DNA of 6,001 nt from Planctomycetaceae bacterium (GCA_031259095.1 JAIRLW010000192.1:1-6001); one strand, 5' to 3'. Positions 1 to 6,001 are shown, numbered from the stretch's first letter. Numbers and translations: made by a program. The notes: generated by a model from the letters alone, not told the origin.

Positions 1-85
1 GCCCTTTCAGGGCGTTGGGTTGACGGGGGGAACTTACCCCTACCCCGTTGGGGTAGGCTATAATCCTGACGCCCCTTTCGGGGCT
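1..85. repeat. GC-rich cluster of three perfect hairpins (REP-like), cut by the left edge
   Basis: Three perfect palindromes lie in tandem: GCCCT/AGGGC with a 3-nt loop (1-13), CCTACCCC/GGGGTAGG with loop GTT (39-57), and GCCCC/GGGGC with loop TTTC (71-84). The block is strikingly GC-rich beside the very AT-rich DNA that follows at once, so it looks like an inserted or amplified module rather than ordinary spacer. No T-run follows the last stem on the + strand (it reads TAATATAAAAAA), so it is not a classic + strand terminator. Hairpin strings of this look occur as dispersed intergenic repeats in many bacterial genomes; calling it REP-like is inference. It may continue left of base 1. Confidence 0.6.
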
Positions 86-179
86 AATATAAAAAATAAA
101 AATTCCACTGATATATTACGATTCTTTACTCTATTTTAAACATTACAATTTTGACTGCTTATAGTATAATTATCCTCTC

Positions 180-198
180 CAAAATGTGAAACAATCAG
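180..198 (+). repeat. Solitary copy of a 19-bp dispersed motif
   Basis: The sequence CAAAATGTGAAACAATCAG differs at one position from the reverse complement of 2854-2872 and at two positions from 2998-3016. Those other two copies form the ends of the palindromic element between mcp and the lipoprotein gene. Here no facing partner copy is visible nearby, so it is either a solo end left by an excised or decayed element or a protein-binding site. It is followed within ten bases by the first 9-bp-periodic array. Confidence 0.55.
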
Positions 199-203
199 AT
201 TAT

Positions 204-285
204 TTGTCCTCTTAATCCTTATATTCCTATTGTTTCTTTTGTCCTAATTATAGGGATATGAGGGACAATAAAGATTTAATGGAAC
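204..285. repeat. 9-bp-periodic degenerate repeat array, copy A
   Basis: On the left arm TCCT or a near match begins at 207, 216, 225 and 234, exactly nine bases apart, with another TCCT at 242. The right arm switches strand: AGGGAT starts at 252 and AGGGAC at 261, again nine apart. The arms can fold on each other (TTGTCC at 239-244 against GGACAA at 263-268). The array ends in TAATGGAACAAA, a string also found at the end of copy C. The unit is best described as degenerate ATTAGGGAC. Function unknown; not coding. Confidence 0.55.
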
Positions 286-342
286 AAAAAACAGATTGAT
301 TTGGTTTGTAACGTAATATTTTTTCTTGTTATTTTTGTCTAT

Positions 343-372
343 AAAATCTGTTATTAATAGATTTTTTTTTTT
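343..372 (+). terminator. AT-rich hairpin plus long T-run, possible weak terminator
   Basis: A 10-bp stem (343-352 with 356-365, one G:T wobble, loop ATT) runs straight into a T-run at 362-372. The shape is that of an intrinsic terminator on the + strand, but the stem has only one G:C pair, so it would be weak. No gene is visible upstream within the window that it would terminate. It could insulate the mcp promoter that follows, or be chance in AT-rich DNA. Confidence 0.25.
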
Positions 373-420
373 GAAATTCTCCTTAAATCAAAAAAATTCA
401 AAAAAAATTGAGCGATATAA

Positions 421-448
421 TTGTAAGCCTGTAATAATGTGCTATACT
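421..448 (+). promoter_or_regulatory. Probable sigma70-type promoter of the mcp gene
   Basis: A -35-like TTGTAA (421-426) is separated by 16 bases from TATACT (443-448). The -10 box is preceded by TGC, which makes an extended -10 (TGnTATACT). Transcription would start near 455 and give a leader of about 75 nt before the mcp start codon. It is the best promoter match I find in the spacer and lies in the right orientation. It does not resemble the sigma54 or FliA-type promoters often used for motility genes. Confidence 0.55.
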
Positions 449-470
449 TCACTTGTTATTTTATTCTATT

Positions 471-493
471 AACCTTTAACCTTTAACCTTTAA
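471..493 (+). repeat. Triple tandem AACCTTT repeat in the mcp leader
   Basis: Three exact copies of the heptamer AACCTTT (471-491) plus a trailing AA lie between the promoter and the ribosome binding site. A degenerate fourth copy, CACCTTT, follows at 501-507. Each copy carries CCTT, complementary to the AAGG core of the mcp ribosome binding site at 517-520, though pairing beyond four bases is poor. Such short tandem repeats can change copy number by slippage; whether that affects expression here is speculation. Confidence 0.6.
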
Positions 494-516
494 TTTTTTT
501 CACCTTTAAACCTGCT

Positions 517-522
517 AAGGAA
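517..522 (+). promoter_or_regulatory. Ribosome binding site of mcp
   Basis: AAGGAA lies eight bases before the ATG at 531, a good Shine-Dalgarno placement. It supports this start codon, which also places the first transmembrane helix at the expected distance from the N-terminus. Confidence 0.75.
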
Positions 523-530
523 CTCCCACT

Positions 531-2585
531 ATGTTGAACAGACTCAGAATCAGAACAAAATTGATAGGAGGATTCGTTTTAGTCCTTCTATTACTTGTTC
601 TTGTTGCCTTTGGCGGTTACTTTGGATTGACCCAAAGTACCGAAACCACAACGGAAATGATGACTGTACAAGACATCTTCCATGAAATTCAGGCGCTTCA
701 GACCACCATTTTTCAAGCCCAAATTGTGGCGACCAACGGCGTTTTATACCGCGATATGAAATTCGCTGAAGACCGAAGAACGATTGATAAACAATTCGAA
801 GAAATTGTCGATCTCACTCGTCCCAAAATGCTTCCTGCCAACAGGGAATCTCTCGAAAAACTTTTTACCAATTACAAAAATTATGCCAAATTAGATGATG
901 ATTGGTATAAACTCGAGTTTGAGCGGGAAAAGGAATTGGAAATTCTGCGGGAAAAAGCCGAACTAATCGCCGCTTCATTGAGTCAACTTTCAGATACTAT
1001 CGAAAAAGCAATGGAAACATCGGAGGAAGCAAAAGAATTTGAGGGACGCCGTTATTTTTCGGAAGAGCGGGCAATCCAATTAAAGACGACCAATCACTGT
1101 TCCACCATATTTGCACGGTTACGGCGATTTTATTACCAATATTTTTCCGAGTTAAAACCTGCGAAGAAGCGGGAGGTTGCTGAATGGATTGATAAAAATA
1201 TCCAAGACTTGAGTCAAGCATTGGAACTTGTTGGTCCTCATTTGACTACTAATGAAGGGAAAAAAACATACGCCGAGATTATCAAAGCCCTCAAAGAATG
1301 GGAAACATCGTTTCATGAGAACATAAAATATCTCGACCGACAAAATGAACTTGATATCGATCAAAATAAAATCATCGTTGATATGGATAATGATGCGAAA
1401 TCAATAAATAAGCGGGTCTCTGAACGAATGACCAAGATTAGAGAAGTTTCTGAAAGCACAGATCAGATACTTCTTAAGATCATTCCCTGTGTTGCTGTTT
1501 TTGCCCTACTGGTTGGATTGGCGATCAGTGTTGTTTTAAGCCGAAATATTACGGGAGGATTAGCGGCAGTGATGGAAATGCTCAAAAAGGTTGTTCTGGA
1601 AGGCGATTTGAACGCGGAAATCAAACCGGAATTGACGCACCGTGCCGATGAAGTGGGCGAAATGGCGACGGTCAGCGAATCCATTCTCAACGATTATAAA
1701 ACCATCGACGCGATGGCAAACGCATTAGCGGCAGGAGATTGGCGTGTTACCGTCAAAGAAAAAGGAATGCTGGACACGATGAATCAAAATTTGTCCAAAA
1801 TGCTGGATCAGGTCAATCGTGCCTTGTATGAAATCAATGAAGCGGTGAAACAAGTTGCGACCGGTTCGGGCGAAGTTTCTTCGGCGTCGCAAACGTTATC
1901 CAGCGGAGCGCAGGAATCTGCCGCCAGTCTTGAAGAAATCACCGCGTCGATGAGTGAAATCAGCAGTCAAACAAAGGCAAACGCCCAAAGCGCCGGCGAA
2001 GCCCGTGATCTTGCCCAAAAAGCAACTCATGCCGCCTCCGAAGGTCAGGACGCAATGAAAGAAATGACGTCCGCAATGGATCGAATCACCAAAAATTCAA
2101 CCGAAATTCAACGGGTGATTAAAGTGATCGACGATATTGCGTTCCAGACGAATCTGTTGGCGTTGAACGCTGCCGTCGAAGCCGCAAGAGCCGGCGCACA
2201 CGGAAAAGGTTTTGCGGTGGTTGCTGAAGAAGTTCGTAATCTTGCCGCGCGAAGTGCGAAAGCGGCAAAAGAAACGACCGACTTAATTCAAACAAGCGGG
2301 CAGGAAATCAATCGCGGCGGTGAAGTTGCCTCGCACATGTCGGAAGTTCTCAATACTATTGTCGATCAAATTAAGCAAACAACTGATTTGGTCGTGGGTA
2401 TTGCGGTTGCAAGCAATGAACAAGCACAAGGTGTGGCGCAAGTTACCGTCGGCTTACAACAAATCGACGCCGTAACTCAACAAAATACCGCTGCCGCCGA
2501 AGAATCCGCCAGCGCCGCCAATGAAATGAGCAGTATGGCGTCCAATTTGCAACAACTTGTCGCTAAGTTTCAACTTAAACATTAA
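531..2585 (+). CDS. Methyl-accepting chemotaxis protein with helical periplasmic sensor domain
   Basis: A 684-residue transmembrane chemoreceptor that would signal through CheW/CheA to control motility or another chemosensory output. The order is: short basic N-terminus, TM1 (about 11-33), a periplasmic sensor of about 280 residues (34-316), TM2 (about 317-336), HAMP (about 337-389, with G358-D359 and DEVGEM at 373-378), a second divergent HAMP-like stretch (about 391-435, G402-D403), and the cytoplasmic signalling coiled coil to the end. The hairpin tip is unmistakable ([20 protein letters not shown], 536-555), followed by [15 protein letters not shown]. Candidate methylation sites are the Glu/Gln pairs near 461-469 and E657-E658. 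The sensor is almost wholly helical and charged, more like a four-helix or helical bimodular domain than Cache or PAS; its ligand cannot be read. The C-terminus (QLKH) lacks the CheR-binding pentapeptide. The usual HAMP proline is replaced by glycine (ITGGL). No che or flagellar genes adjoin it, so it is an orphan receptor with its own promoter and terminator. Confidence 0.95.
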   Translation: MLNRLRIRTKLIGGFVLVLLLLVLVAFGGYFGLTQSTETTTEMMTVQDIFHEIQALQTTIFQAQIVATNGVLYRDMKFAEDRRTIDKQFEEIVDLTRPKMLPANRESLEKLFTNYKNYAKLDDDWYKLEFEREKELEILREKAELIAASLSQLSDTIEKAMETSEEAKEFEGRRYFSEERAIQLKTTNHCSTIFARLRRFYYQYFSELKPAKKREVAEWIDKNIQDLSQALELVGPHLTTNEGKKTYAEIIKALKEWETSFHENIKYLDRQNELDIDQNKIIVDMDNDAKSINKRVSERMTKIREVSESTDQILLKIIPCVAVFALLVGLAISVVLSRNITGGLAAVMEMLKKVVLEGDLNAEIKPELTHRADEVGEMATVSESILNDYKTIDAMANALAAGDWRVTVKEKGMLDTMNQNLSKMLDQVNRALYEINEAVKQVATGSGEVSSASQTLSSGAQESAASLEEITASMSEISSQTKANAQSAGEARDLAQKATHAASEGQDAMKEMTSAMDRITKNSTEIQRVIKVIDDIAFQTNLLALNAAVEAARAGAHGKGFAVVAEEVRNLAARSAKAAKETTDLIQTSGQEINRGGEVASHMSEVLNTIVDQIKQTTDLVVGIAVASNEQAQGVAQVTVGLQQIDAVTQQNTAAAEESASAANEMSSMASNLQQLVAKFQLKH

Positions 2586-2650
2586 GGAATAGATGTTAGG
2601 AAAGTTATACTTTGCGGTCATCATCAATGAGTTGTTTTTAGAAACGCAAG

Positions 2651-2688
2651 CGTCCCGCCGACATGGAAAACGGCGGGACGTTATTTTT
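2651..2688 (+). terminator. Intrinsic terminator of mcp
   Basis: A perfect 10-bp GC-rich stem, CGTCCCGCCG (2651-2660) against CGGCGGGACG (2671-2680), encloses a 10-nt loop and is followed by TTATTTTT. It sits 66 bases after the mcp stop codon and is a textbook rho-independent terminator for + strand transcription. It lacks a T-run on the other strand, so it should not stop transcripts coming from the lipoprotein gene efficiently. Confidence 0.85.
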
Positions 2689-2716
2689 GGAAACTCATTT
2701 TTATGAAAAATCATTT

Positions 2717-2790
2717 GTCCTAATTAGTTTCGTTAGTTCCTAATGCCCCCCAAATTGGGATATTAGGGATGATAGGAATATTAGGGATAA
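2717..2790. repeat. 9-bp-periodic degenerate repeat array, copy B
   Basis: The G-rich arm is very regular: TGGGAT, AGGGAT, AGGAAT and AGGGAT start at 2756, 2765, 2774 and 2783, exactly nine bases apart. The C-rich arm to its left has units beginning at G2717, 2727, 2736 and 2745 (GTCCTAATTA, GTTTCGTTA, GTTCCTAAT, GCCCCCCAA), ten then nine apart. The arrangement of C-rich arm then G-rich arm matches copies A and C. Read as codons the G-rich arm gives a repeating Leu-Gly-Ile type tripeptide, but there is no supporting gene structure. Confidence 0.6.
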
Positions 2791-2853
2791 ATAATTATTC
2801 AGAAAACTCTCTCGGCGGTCGTACTGCTTGTCCCCTATTTTTTACAATCTTTG

Positions 2854-3016
2854 CTGATTATTTCACATTTTGTGGGATAGGTCAAAAATCAAGAGGTAGG
2901 CGACCTTTTTCCAAAAGGTCGCATCGGCGTACTCGCCGACGCGATGTTTCGGCGAAACATCGCCTACCTTGGATTTTGACCTAAACAATGATTCCGCCAA
3001 AATGTGAAATAATCTG
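2854..3016. mobile_element. 163-bp MITE-like nested palindrome
   Basis: The ends are 19-bp inverted repeats with a single mismatch (2854-2872 and 2998-3016, CAAAATGTGAAATAATCWG). Inside is a second inverted pair, TAGGTCAAAAATC at 2878-2890 against GATTTTGACCTA at 2972-2983 (one base of slippage), then GGTAGGCGA at 2895-2903 against TCGCCTACC at 2960-2968. The core has three consecutive perfect hairpins: 10-bp stem at 2900-2922 (loop TCC), 6-bp stem at 2924-2939 (loop TACT), 10-bp stem at 2941-2963 (loop GGC). There is no coding capacity of note and no clear target duplication at the edges. The right end stops four bases short of the lipoprotein stop codon, so the element would be transcribed in the 3' end of that mRNA and could act as a stabilising or terminating structure. 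A non-autonomous transposon or REP-type element is the likeliest class; this is inference from structure alone. Confidence 0.55.
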
Positions 3017-3020
3017 GAAT

Positions 3021-4904
3021 TTAAGTTCCTCTTGGTCGGAAGATTTTTTTGAGGAAATCGAGTTGATCAGGTTGATCCGGCTTGTTCTGAATTTGTTCAA
3101 GCCGGACTCTTGCTTTTTCAGCGTATTCCGTTTGAGGATATTTGTCCAGCAATTTTTCGTAATACAGTTTCGCCGAACCATAATATTGTTTTTTGTCATA
3201 AAATTGCCCCATCGTCCATTCCCGTTCCGCTTGACGTTGGATGATCACTTCCTTCATTTCAAGAATTTCTTCTTTTTCACCATCGTCCAACTCAGAACTA
3301 AATTGCCGAAGCGTTATGTCCGCCAATTTTTGGGCTTCGTCAAGCGTGGCGCCGCTGTGTTCGGCTCCCATATAGGCTTTGGTTCGCGCCTCTAACTCCA
3401 ATTCATGGGCTTTGGTAATATATTTGCTAAGCGGATAGTTTTCACGTAAAAAATTGTAATAATAAGCCGCATGATTATAATTGTCGTCGCCTTTGTAGCG
3501 TCCTTTCAACAAATACGCAGTTGCCAACGCCATCACCGCAGCATCGGAAATCGGACCATTAGGATCGTTGATAAAAATAGTTTCGTAGGCTTTTTTGGCA
3601 TAGCCGAAAGTATCGAAGGTTGGACGCGATTTTTCCGTCATATTAACCGACGAAACTCCCCGGCGGTCTTCCTGTTCCCAATAACGGGCAATCATGAACA
3701 AACGGCGGACTCCATTGTCAATATGTTTTGAATGCTGATATTTAATCAAGAGTTTTTGATATGATCTCATTGCCCGCGTGTAATCCTCTCCGAAAAAATA
3801 ACACTCGCCCGCAAGATGCAGAGCGTCTTCTTCCAACAGTGAATCGGGCCAACGTTTGGCGGCTTCTGAAAACTGTTTTGCCGCCTCAAGACATTTTTTG
3901 CGATCTTTCAAATCAGGAGTGGTCAGCAGGATTTCACGCCCTTTTTTCATTGCGGTATTGGCTTTAGTTTCATCCGGTCCAAGACCAACCCAATCACGGA
4001 CTTTAGTAAAAAAATTAACCGGATCAAGAACCGACCAATCAAATCCTTTTTGTTCCTCCTTTTCCCAATCATAAACCGGTAAAGCATCAAAACTTTTTGG
4101 TTTTTCTTCGGAATATCCGACTTGCCGGATAATATCTTGTTCAATCGTTTGCTGTTTTTCGCGTGTTTCAAAAGGACCATTCCATTTCGGAAGCGGTTTG
4201 AGATATTCCGGCATTATTTTTTGATGGCGAGCGGTTGCCAACTCTTCAAGCCGGGCTTTTTCTATTGCGTCTTCTTCATATTTCGCCTGCTGTTCAATGG
4301 AAACCGCATTTTGAATATCTTCCGGATTGCCCAATCCCCAAGGATCCCCAATCGGTGCAACAGTTGTCGGAATTGGTTCGGCGTAAACATGACCTGCCGG
4401 TAAATCCCAAGGATGACGTTGAACAATTGGTTGCGGGGTTGCCGCAACTTTCGGCGTCCAAAGATCGTTTGCCGATGGGACATTAGGAACTAATGGGACA
4501 GATGAGGAAACTGTCGGATTCGGAATTACCGGATTCGGCATTGTCGGAACCGTTGTTGTCGGAACCGCAGAAACCGGAGACGTTGCCGAAAAGGTTGACA
4601 AGGTTGATTCCGCCGGCAAAGCCGTTAGGAATGGATCAGGAACATACGGAGTCGGAGTTGACGGAATCGCTGTTGCCGGAACTGTTGTTACTGACGCCGA
4701 AACCGGAATTTCCGGCACCGCAACAACCTGTGAACTCGAAAAAGCGTCGGAGTTCGTGTTGCCGTCCCACGCAGGAGCCTGACCGCGAACTTGCGGCGTT
4801 AACCAACGTCCCGAATCAGATGACGCGCTTTTACAACCCACTATCACCAACAATATTGTTGACAATAAAAGAACACCAAAAAATATCCGATGATGATTTT
4901 GCAT
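3021..4904 (-). CDS. Outer-membrane-type lipoprotein with BamD-like tetratricopeptide repeats
   Basis: A 627-residue lipoprotein. The N-terminus is a lipoprotein signal: positive n-region (HHR), hydrophobic 8-22, lipobox IVGC with the lipidated Cys at 24; Lys at +2 favours sorting to the outer membrane. Residues about 60-145 are a low-complexity linker of Pro, Thr, Ser, Val and Ala with recurring VP, TP and NP. A charged middle part (about 185-300, rich in Glu, Lys and Trp) follows. The C-terminal half holds TPR-type helical pairs at about 336-400 (FSEAAKRWPDSLLEEDALHL), 434-500 and 557-606 (YYEKLLDKYPQTEYAEKARV), the pattern of the BamD/YfiO family, which helps insert beta-barrel proteins into the outer membrane. 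BamD is usually near 245 residues, so this is far longer, and a BamD role is inference; another TPR envelope scaffold is possible. The ATG start is set by the signal peptide; no good Shine-Dalgarno precedes it. No convincing terminator with a T-run follows; the palindromic element sits there instead. Confidence 0.8.
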   Translation of the reverse strand: MQNHHRIFFGVLLLSTILLVIVGCKSASSDSGRWLTPQVRGQAPAWDGNTNSDAFSSSQVVAVPEIPVSASVTTVPATAIPSTPTPYVPDPFLTALPAESTLSTFSATSPVSAVPTTTVPTMPNPVIPNPTVSSSVPLVPNVPSANDLWTPKVAATPQPIVQRHPWDLPAGHVYAEPIPTTVAPIGDPWGLGNPEDIQNAVSIEQQAKYEEDAIEKARLEELATARHQKIMPEYLKPLPKWNGPFETREKQQTIEQDIIRQVGYSEEKPKSFDALPVYDWEKEEQKGFDWSVLDPVNFFTKVRDWVGLGPDETKANTAMKKGREILLTTPDLKDRKKCLEAAKQFSEAAKRWPDSLLEEDALHLAGECYFFGEDYTRAMRSYQKLLIKYQHSKHIDNGVRRLFMIARYWEQEDRRGVSSVNMTEKSRPTFDTFGYAKKAYETIFINDPNGPISDAAVMALATAYLLKGRYKGDDNYNHAAYYYNFLRENYPLSKYITKAHELELEARTKAYMGAEHSGATLDEAQKLADITLRQFSSELDDGEKEEILEMKEVIIQRQAEREWTMGQFYDKKQYYGSAKLYYEKLLDKYPQTEYAEKARVRLEQIQNKPDQPDQLDFLKKIFRPRGT

Positions 4905-5059
4905 AAACTTTTGTAAAAAAATACGGTAAAATTTAGTATCTATTCAGTAGCGGTCAGGTAAGCGGCGTTTCGCCAAAGGGTTTTCACTCACCGTCGTGCC
5001 GGTTGGTTGGAAATCTGAATGGTTCGCGGTTGGTTTTTCATTTCCATTCGTCAACAGGA

Positions 5060-5090
5060 GGGCATTTCTCATCAATAAGGGGGCATTTCT
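5060..5090. repeat. 10-bp direct repeat spaced by 21 bp upstream of the lipoprotein gene
   Basis: GGGCATTTCT occurs at 5060-5069 and again at 5081-5090. The 21-bp period equals two helical turns, so proteins bound to both copies would sit on the same DNA face. The copies lie about 155-185 bp upstream of the lipoprotein start and downstream of recO. This could be a tandem operator for the lipoprotein gene or a chance duplication. The rest of 4905-5127 shows only a small GGCG/CGCC hairpin at 4964-4974 and no promoter I would defend. Confidence 0.3.
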
Positions 5091-5127
5091 TGGCAATATT
5101 GTATTGGGAACTTCCAAAAATTCGAAC

Positions 5128-5224
5128 GTCCCATTAGTTTTATTCGTCCTTTTACTGAAAATTTTAGGGACATTAGGGACGAGAGGGACTAATGGAATAA
5201 ATAAAAAGGACTAATGGAACAAAT
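5128..5224. repeat. 9-bp-periodic degenerate repeat array, copy C, with 22-bp tandem duplication
   Basis: The C-rich arm holds GTCCCATTAGT (5128-5138) and TCGTCC near 5144-5149. The G-rich arm has AGGGAC exactly at 5166, 5175 and 5184, nine bases apart. GGACTAATGGAAYAAAT then occurs twice (5186-5202 and 5208-5224), 16 of 17 bases alike, with a 22-bp period. GTCCCATTAGT can pair with ACTAATGGAAC at 5210-5220, closing a large stem-loop over the array. It sits just after the recO stop codon, so recO transcripts would contain it. No T-run marks it as a classic terminator. Confidence 0.6.
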
Positions 5225-5245
5225 AAATCAGTATATTTCATTTCT

Positions 5246-6001
5246 TTACATTTCATCTTTATCGTTTTGGGCGATAAAATTAAGCCAGTCGTATAATCGC
5301 GGTCTTCTTCCGAGAAGATGACTGAAATAATGATTGTGCAATCCGCGTATTTCGTTTTGAACATTCCGTTCCAATACAAGCCGTTTCCAATTTTCCGTTA
5401 TATCGCGTGAATCGGTTAATTGTTTCATTCCGCATAATGCGTTAGCGGAGATGGAAGTCAAAAATTGTCCGTGTCCTGTTGTTTTTCGGAGAGTTTCGGC
5501 GCATCGGGAACAAAGCACGCCGCCATCAATGTATCCGAATACAACTCGTTTTTGCTCCGTGTCTTTCATAACCGTCCCGCATTCCGCGCAATTCCCAAGC
5601 GATGGTTGTTGCCCGATTGCCTTCAACAGTAAACCTTCAAAACGAATCAGGCTTCGCATTAACAAGGTTCCTTGTTCGAGCCGGTTGAGCATTTTGACGG
5701 TCAAATCATAAATTGCCGGATTGGAATCATCCTTTTCGGTCAAGGAGTCAACCAGTTCGACAACATAATAACTTGCGAACAAACCGGCAAGATTTGATTC
5801 CGAAACCCGAAATCGTTTAACGAGTTTTGCTTCCGTCAACAAATCAAGTACATCGCCTTTTTTGTGAAGGAAGGATACATGAATTCGGGTGAGTATGTCA
5901 AGAGCAGATTCGAAAGGACTTTTCAAACGCCGTCCGCCTTTCGCCAATGCCTCAATTTTACCGAATTGACGTGTAAAAAGGGTCAAAATAAGGCTTGTTT
6001 C
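5246..6001 (-). CDS. recO: DNA repair protein RecO, 5' end beyond the window
   Basis: RecO anneals single-stranded DNA and works with RecR (and RecF) to load RecA onto gaps coated by SSB. The visible 251 residues begin inside the N-terminal OB fold: the frame stays open to the window edge and reads ETSLILTLFTRQFGKIEALA, the conserved start of the family about 15-20 residues in, so the true start lies a few tens of bases outside. A TTG at 5984-5986 is in frame but should not be taken as the start. Numbering from that TTG, GGRRLKSPFE (17-26) is the basic OB-fold stretch, a helical part follows (62-125), then a zinc-finger-like CAEC (133-136) and CSRC (159-162), and the C-terminal helix with HNHYFSHLLGRRPRL (217-231). 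All four cysteines are present, which not every RecO has. The length fits the usual 240-270 residues. The gene points toward the lipoprotein gene but 341 bp of repeat-rich DNA separate them, so a shared transcript is uncertain. Confidence 0.92.
   Translation of the reverse strand, partial: ETSLILTLFTRQFGKIEALAKGGRRLKSPFESALDILTRIHVSFLHKKGDVLDLLTEAKLVKRFRVSESNLAGLFASYYVVELVDSLTEKDDSNPAIYDLTVKMLNRLEQGTLLMRSLIRFEGLLLKAIGQQPSLGNCAECGTVMKDTEQKRVVFGYIDGGVLCSRCAETLRKTTGHGQFLTSISANALCGMKQLTDSRDITENWKRLVLERNVQNEIRGLHNHYFSHLLGRRPRLYDWLNFIAQNDKDEM

Noticed and set aside
204..285. CRISPR array
   Set aside because: The repeats are 9 bp, degenerate and contiguous, with no longer repeat-spacer alternation and no cas genes.
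2454..2714. 86-codon open frame on the - strand across the mcp 3' end
   Set aside because: It is antisense to the conserved end of the receptor and passes through the intrinsic terminator; no sign of a real gene.
2769..2984. 71-codon open frame on the + strand between mcp and the lipoprotein gene
   Set aside because: It runs from the 9-bp array straight through the palindromic element; its Arg/Ser-rich translation is that of the hairpins, and there is no ribosome binding site or protein-like pattern.
2846..3024. Target-site duplication flanking the 163-bp palindrome
   Set aside because: The bases outside the two 19-bp ends show no convincing matching direct repeat, so insertion by a duplicating transposase is not demonstrated.
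2988..3395. 135-codon open frame opposite the lipoprotein C-terminus
   Set aside because: Phe-rich antisense frame of the TPR region; no domain, and the - strand TPR pattern explains the sequence.
4493..4906. 137-codon open frame opposite the lipoprotein gene
   Set aside because: Its low-complexity Ser/Pro/Glu/Leu content mirrors the repetitive linker on the other strand, while the - strand frame has a clear signal peptide and domain.
4905..4990. Promoter for the lipoprotein gene
   Set aside because: Only weak candidates such as TTACCT with GATACT at 15 bases on the - strand are visible; they are not better than chance in such DNA.
4996..5214. 72-codon open frame on the + strand starting with GTG
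   Set aside because: Its C-terminal part (LGTLGTRGTNG) is simply the 9-bp repeat array in translation. No ribosome binding site and no recognisable domain.

Overview
The window holds three protein genes separated by repeat-rich spacers. A complete methyl-accepting chemotaxis protein gene lies on the + strand (531-2585). A complete long outer-membrane-type lipoprotein with BamD-like TPR repeats lies on the - strand (3021-4904). At the right edge is a recO gene on the - strand whose 5' end is cut off by the window (5246-6001). The first two genes converge; recO lies upstream of the lipoprotein on the same strand, but 341 bp separate them.

The organism is a Gram-negative (diderm) bacterium, since it has an inner-membrane chemoreceptor and a Lys+2 lipoprotein of the BamD type. 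The AT-rich spacers, weak or absent Shine-Dalgarno at the lipoprotein gene, Pro/Thr/Val-rich envelope lipoprotein and GC-rich hairpin repeats remind me of Planctomycetota from gut-type habitats (Pirellulales/Thermoguttaceae-like). That assignment is an impression, not a demonstrated result.

Layout: 1-85 is a GC-rich cluster of three hairpins, cut by the left edge. 86-530 is an AT-rich spacer with a 19-bp dispersed motif, a 9-bp-periodic repeat array, an AT-rich hairpin with a T-run, a convincing sigma70-type promoter, a triple AACCTTT repeat and the mcp ribosome binding site. 531-2585 is mcp, followed by a strong intrinsic terminator at 2651-2688. 2689-3020 carries a second 9-bp-periodic array and a 163-bp MITE-like nested palindrome ending 4 bp beyond the lipoprotein stop codon. 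3021-4904 is the lipoprotein. 4905-5245 contains a 10-bp direct repeat spaced by two helical turns and a third 9-bp-periodic array. 5246-6001 is recO.

The three genes do not form an obvious pathway: chemosensory signalling, outer-membrane assembly or envelope structure, and recombinational repair. The most interesting material is in the spacers: the same degenerate 9-bp repeat (consensus near ATTAGGGAC) appears in all three, each time as a C-rich arm followed by a G-rich arm, and a 19-bp motif recurs three times, twice as the ends of the palindromic element. I do not see a CRISPR array, RNA gene, transposase, toxin-antitoxin pair or recognisable defence system.
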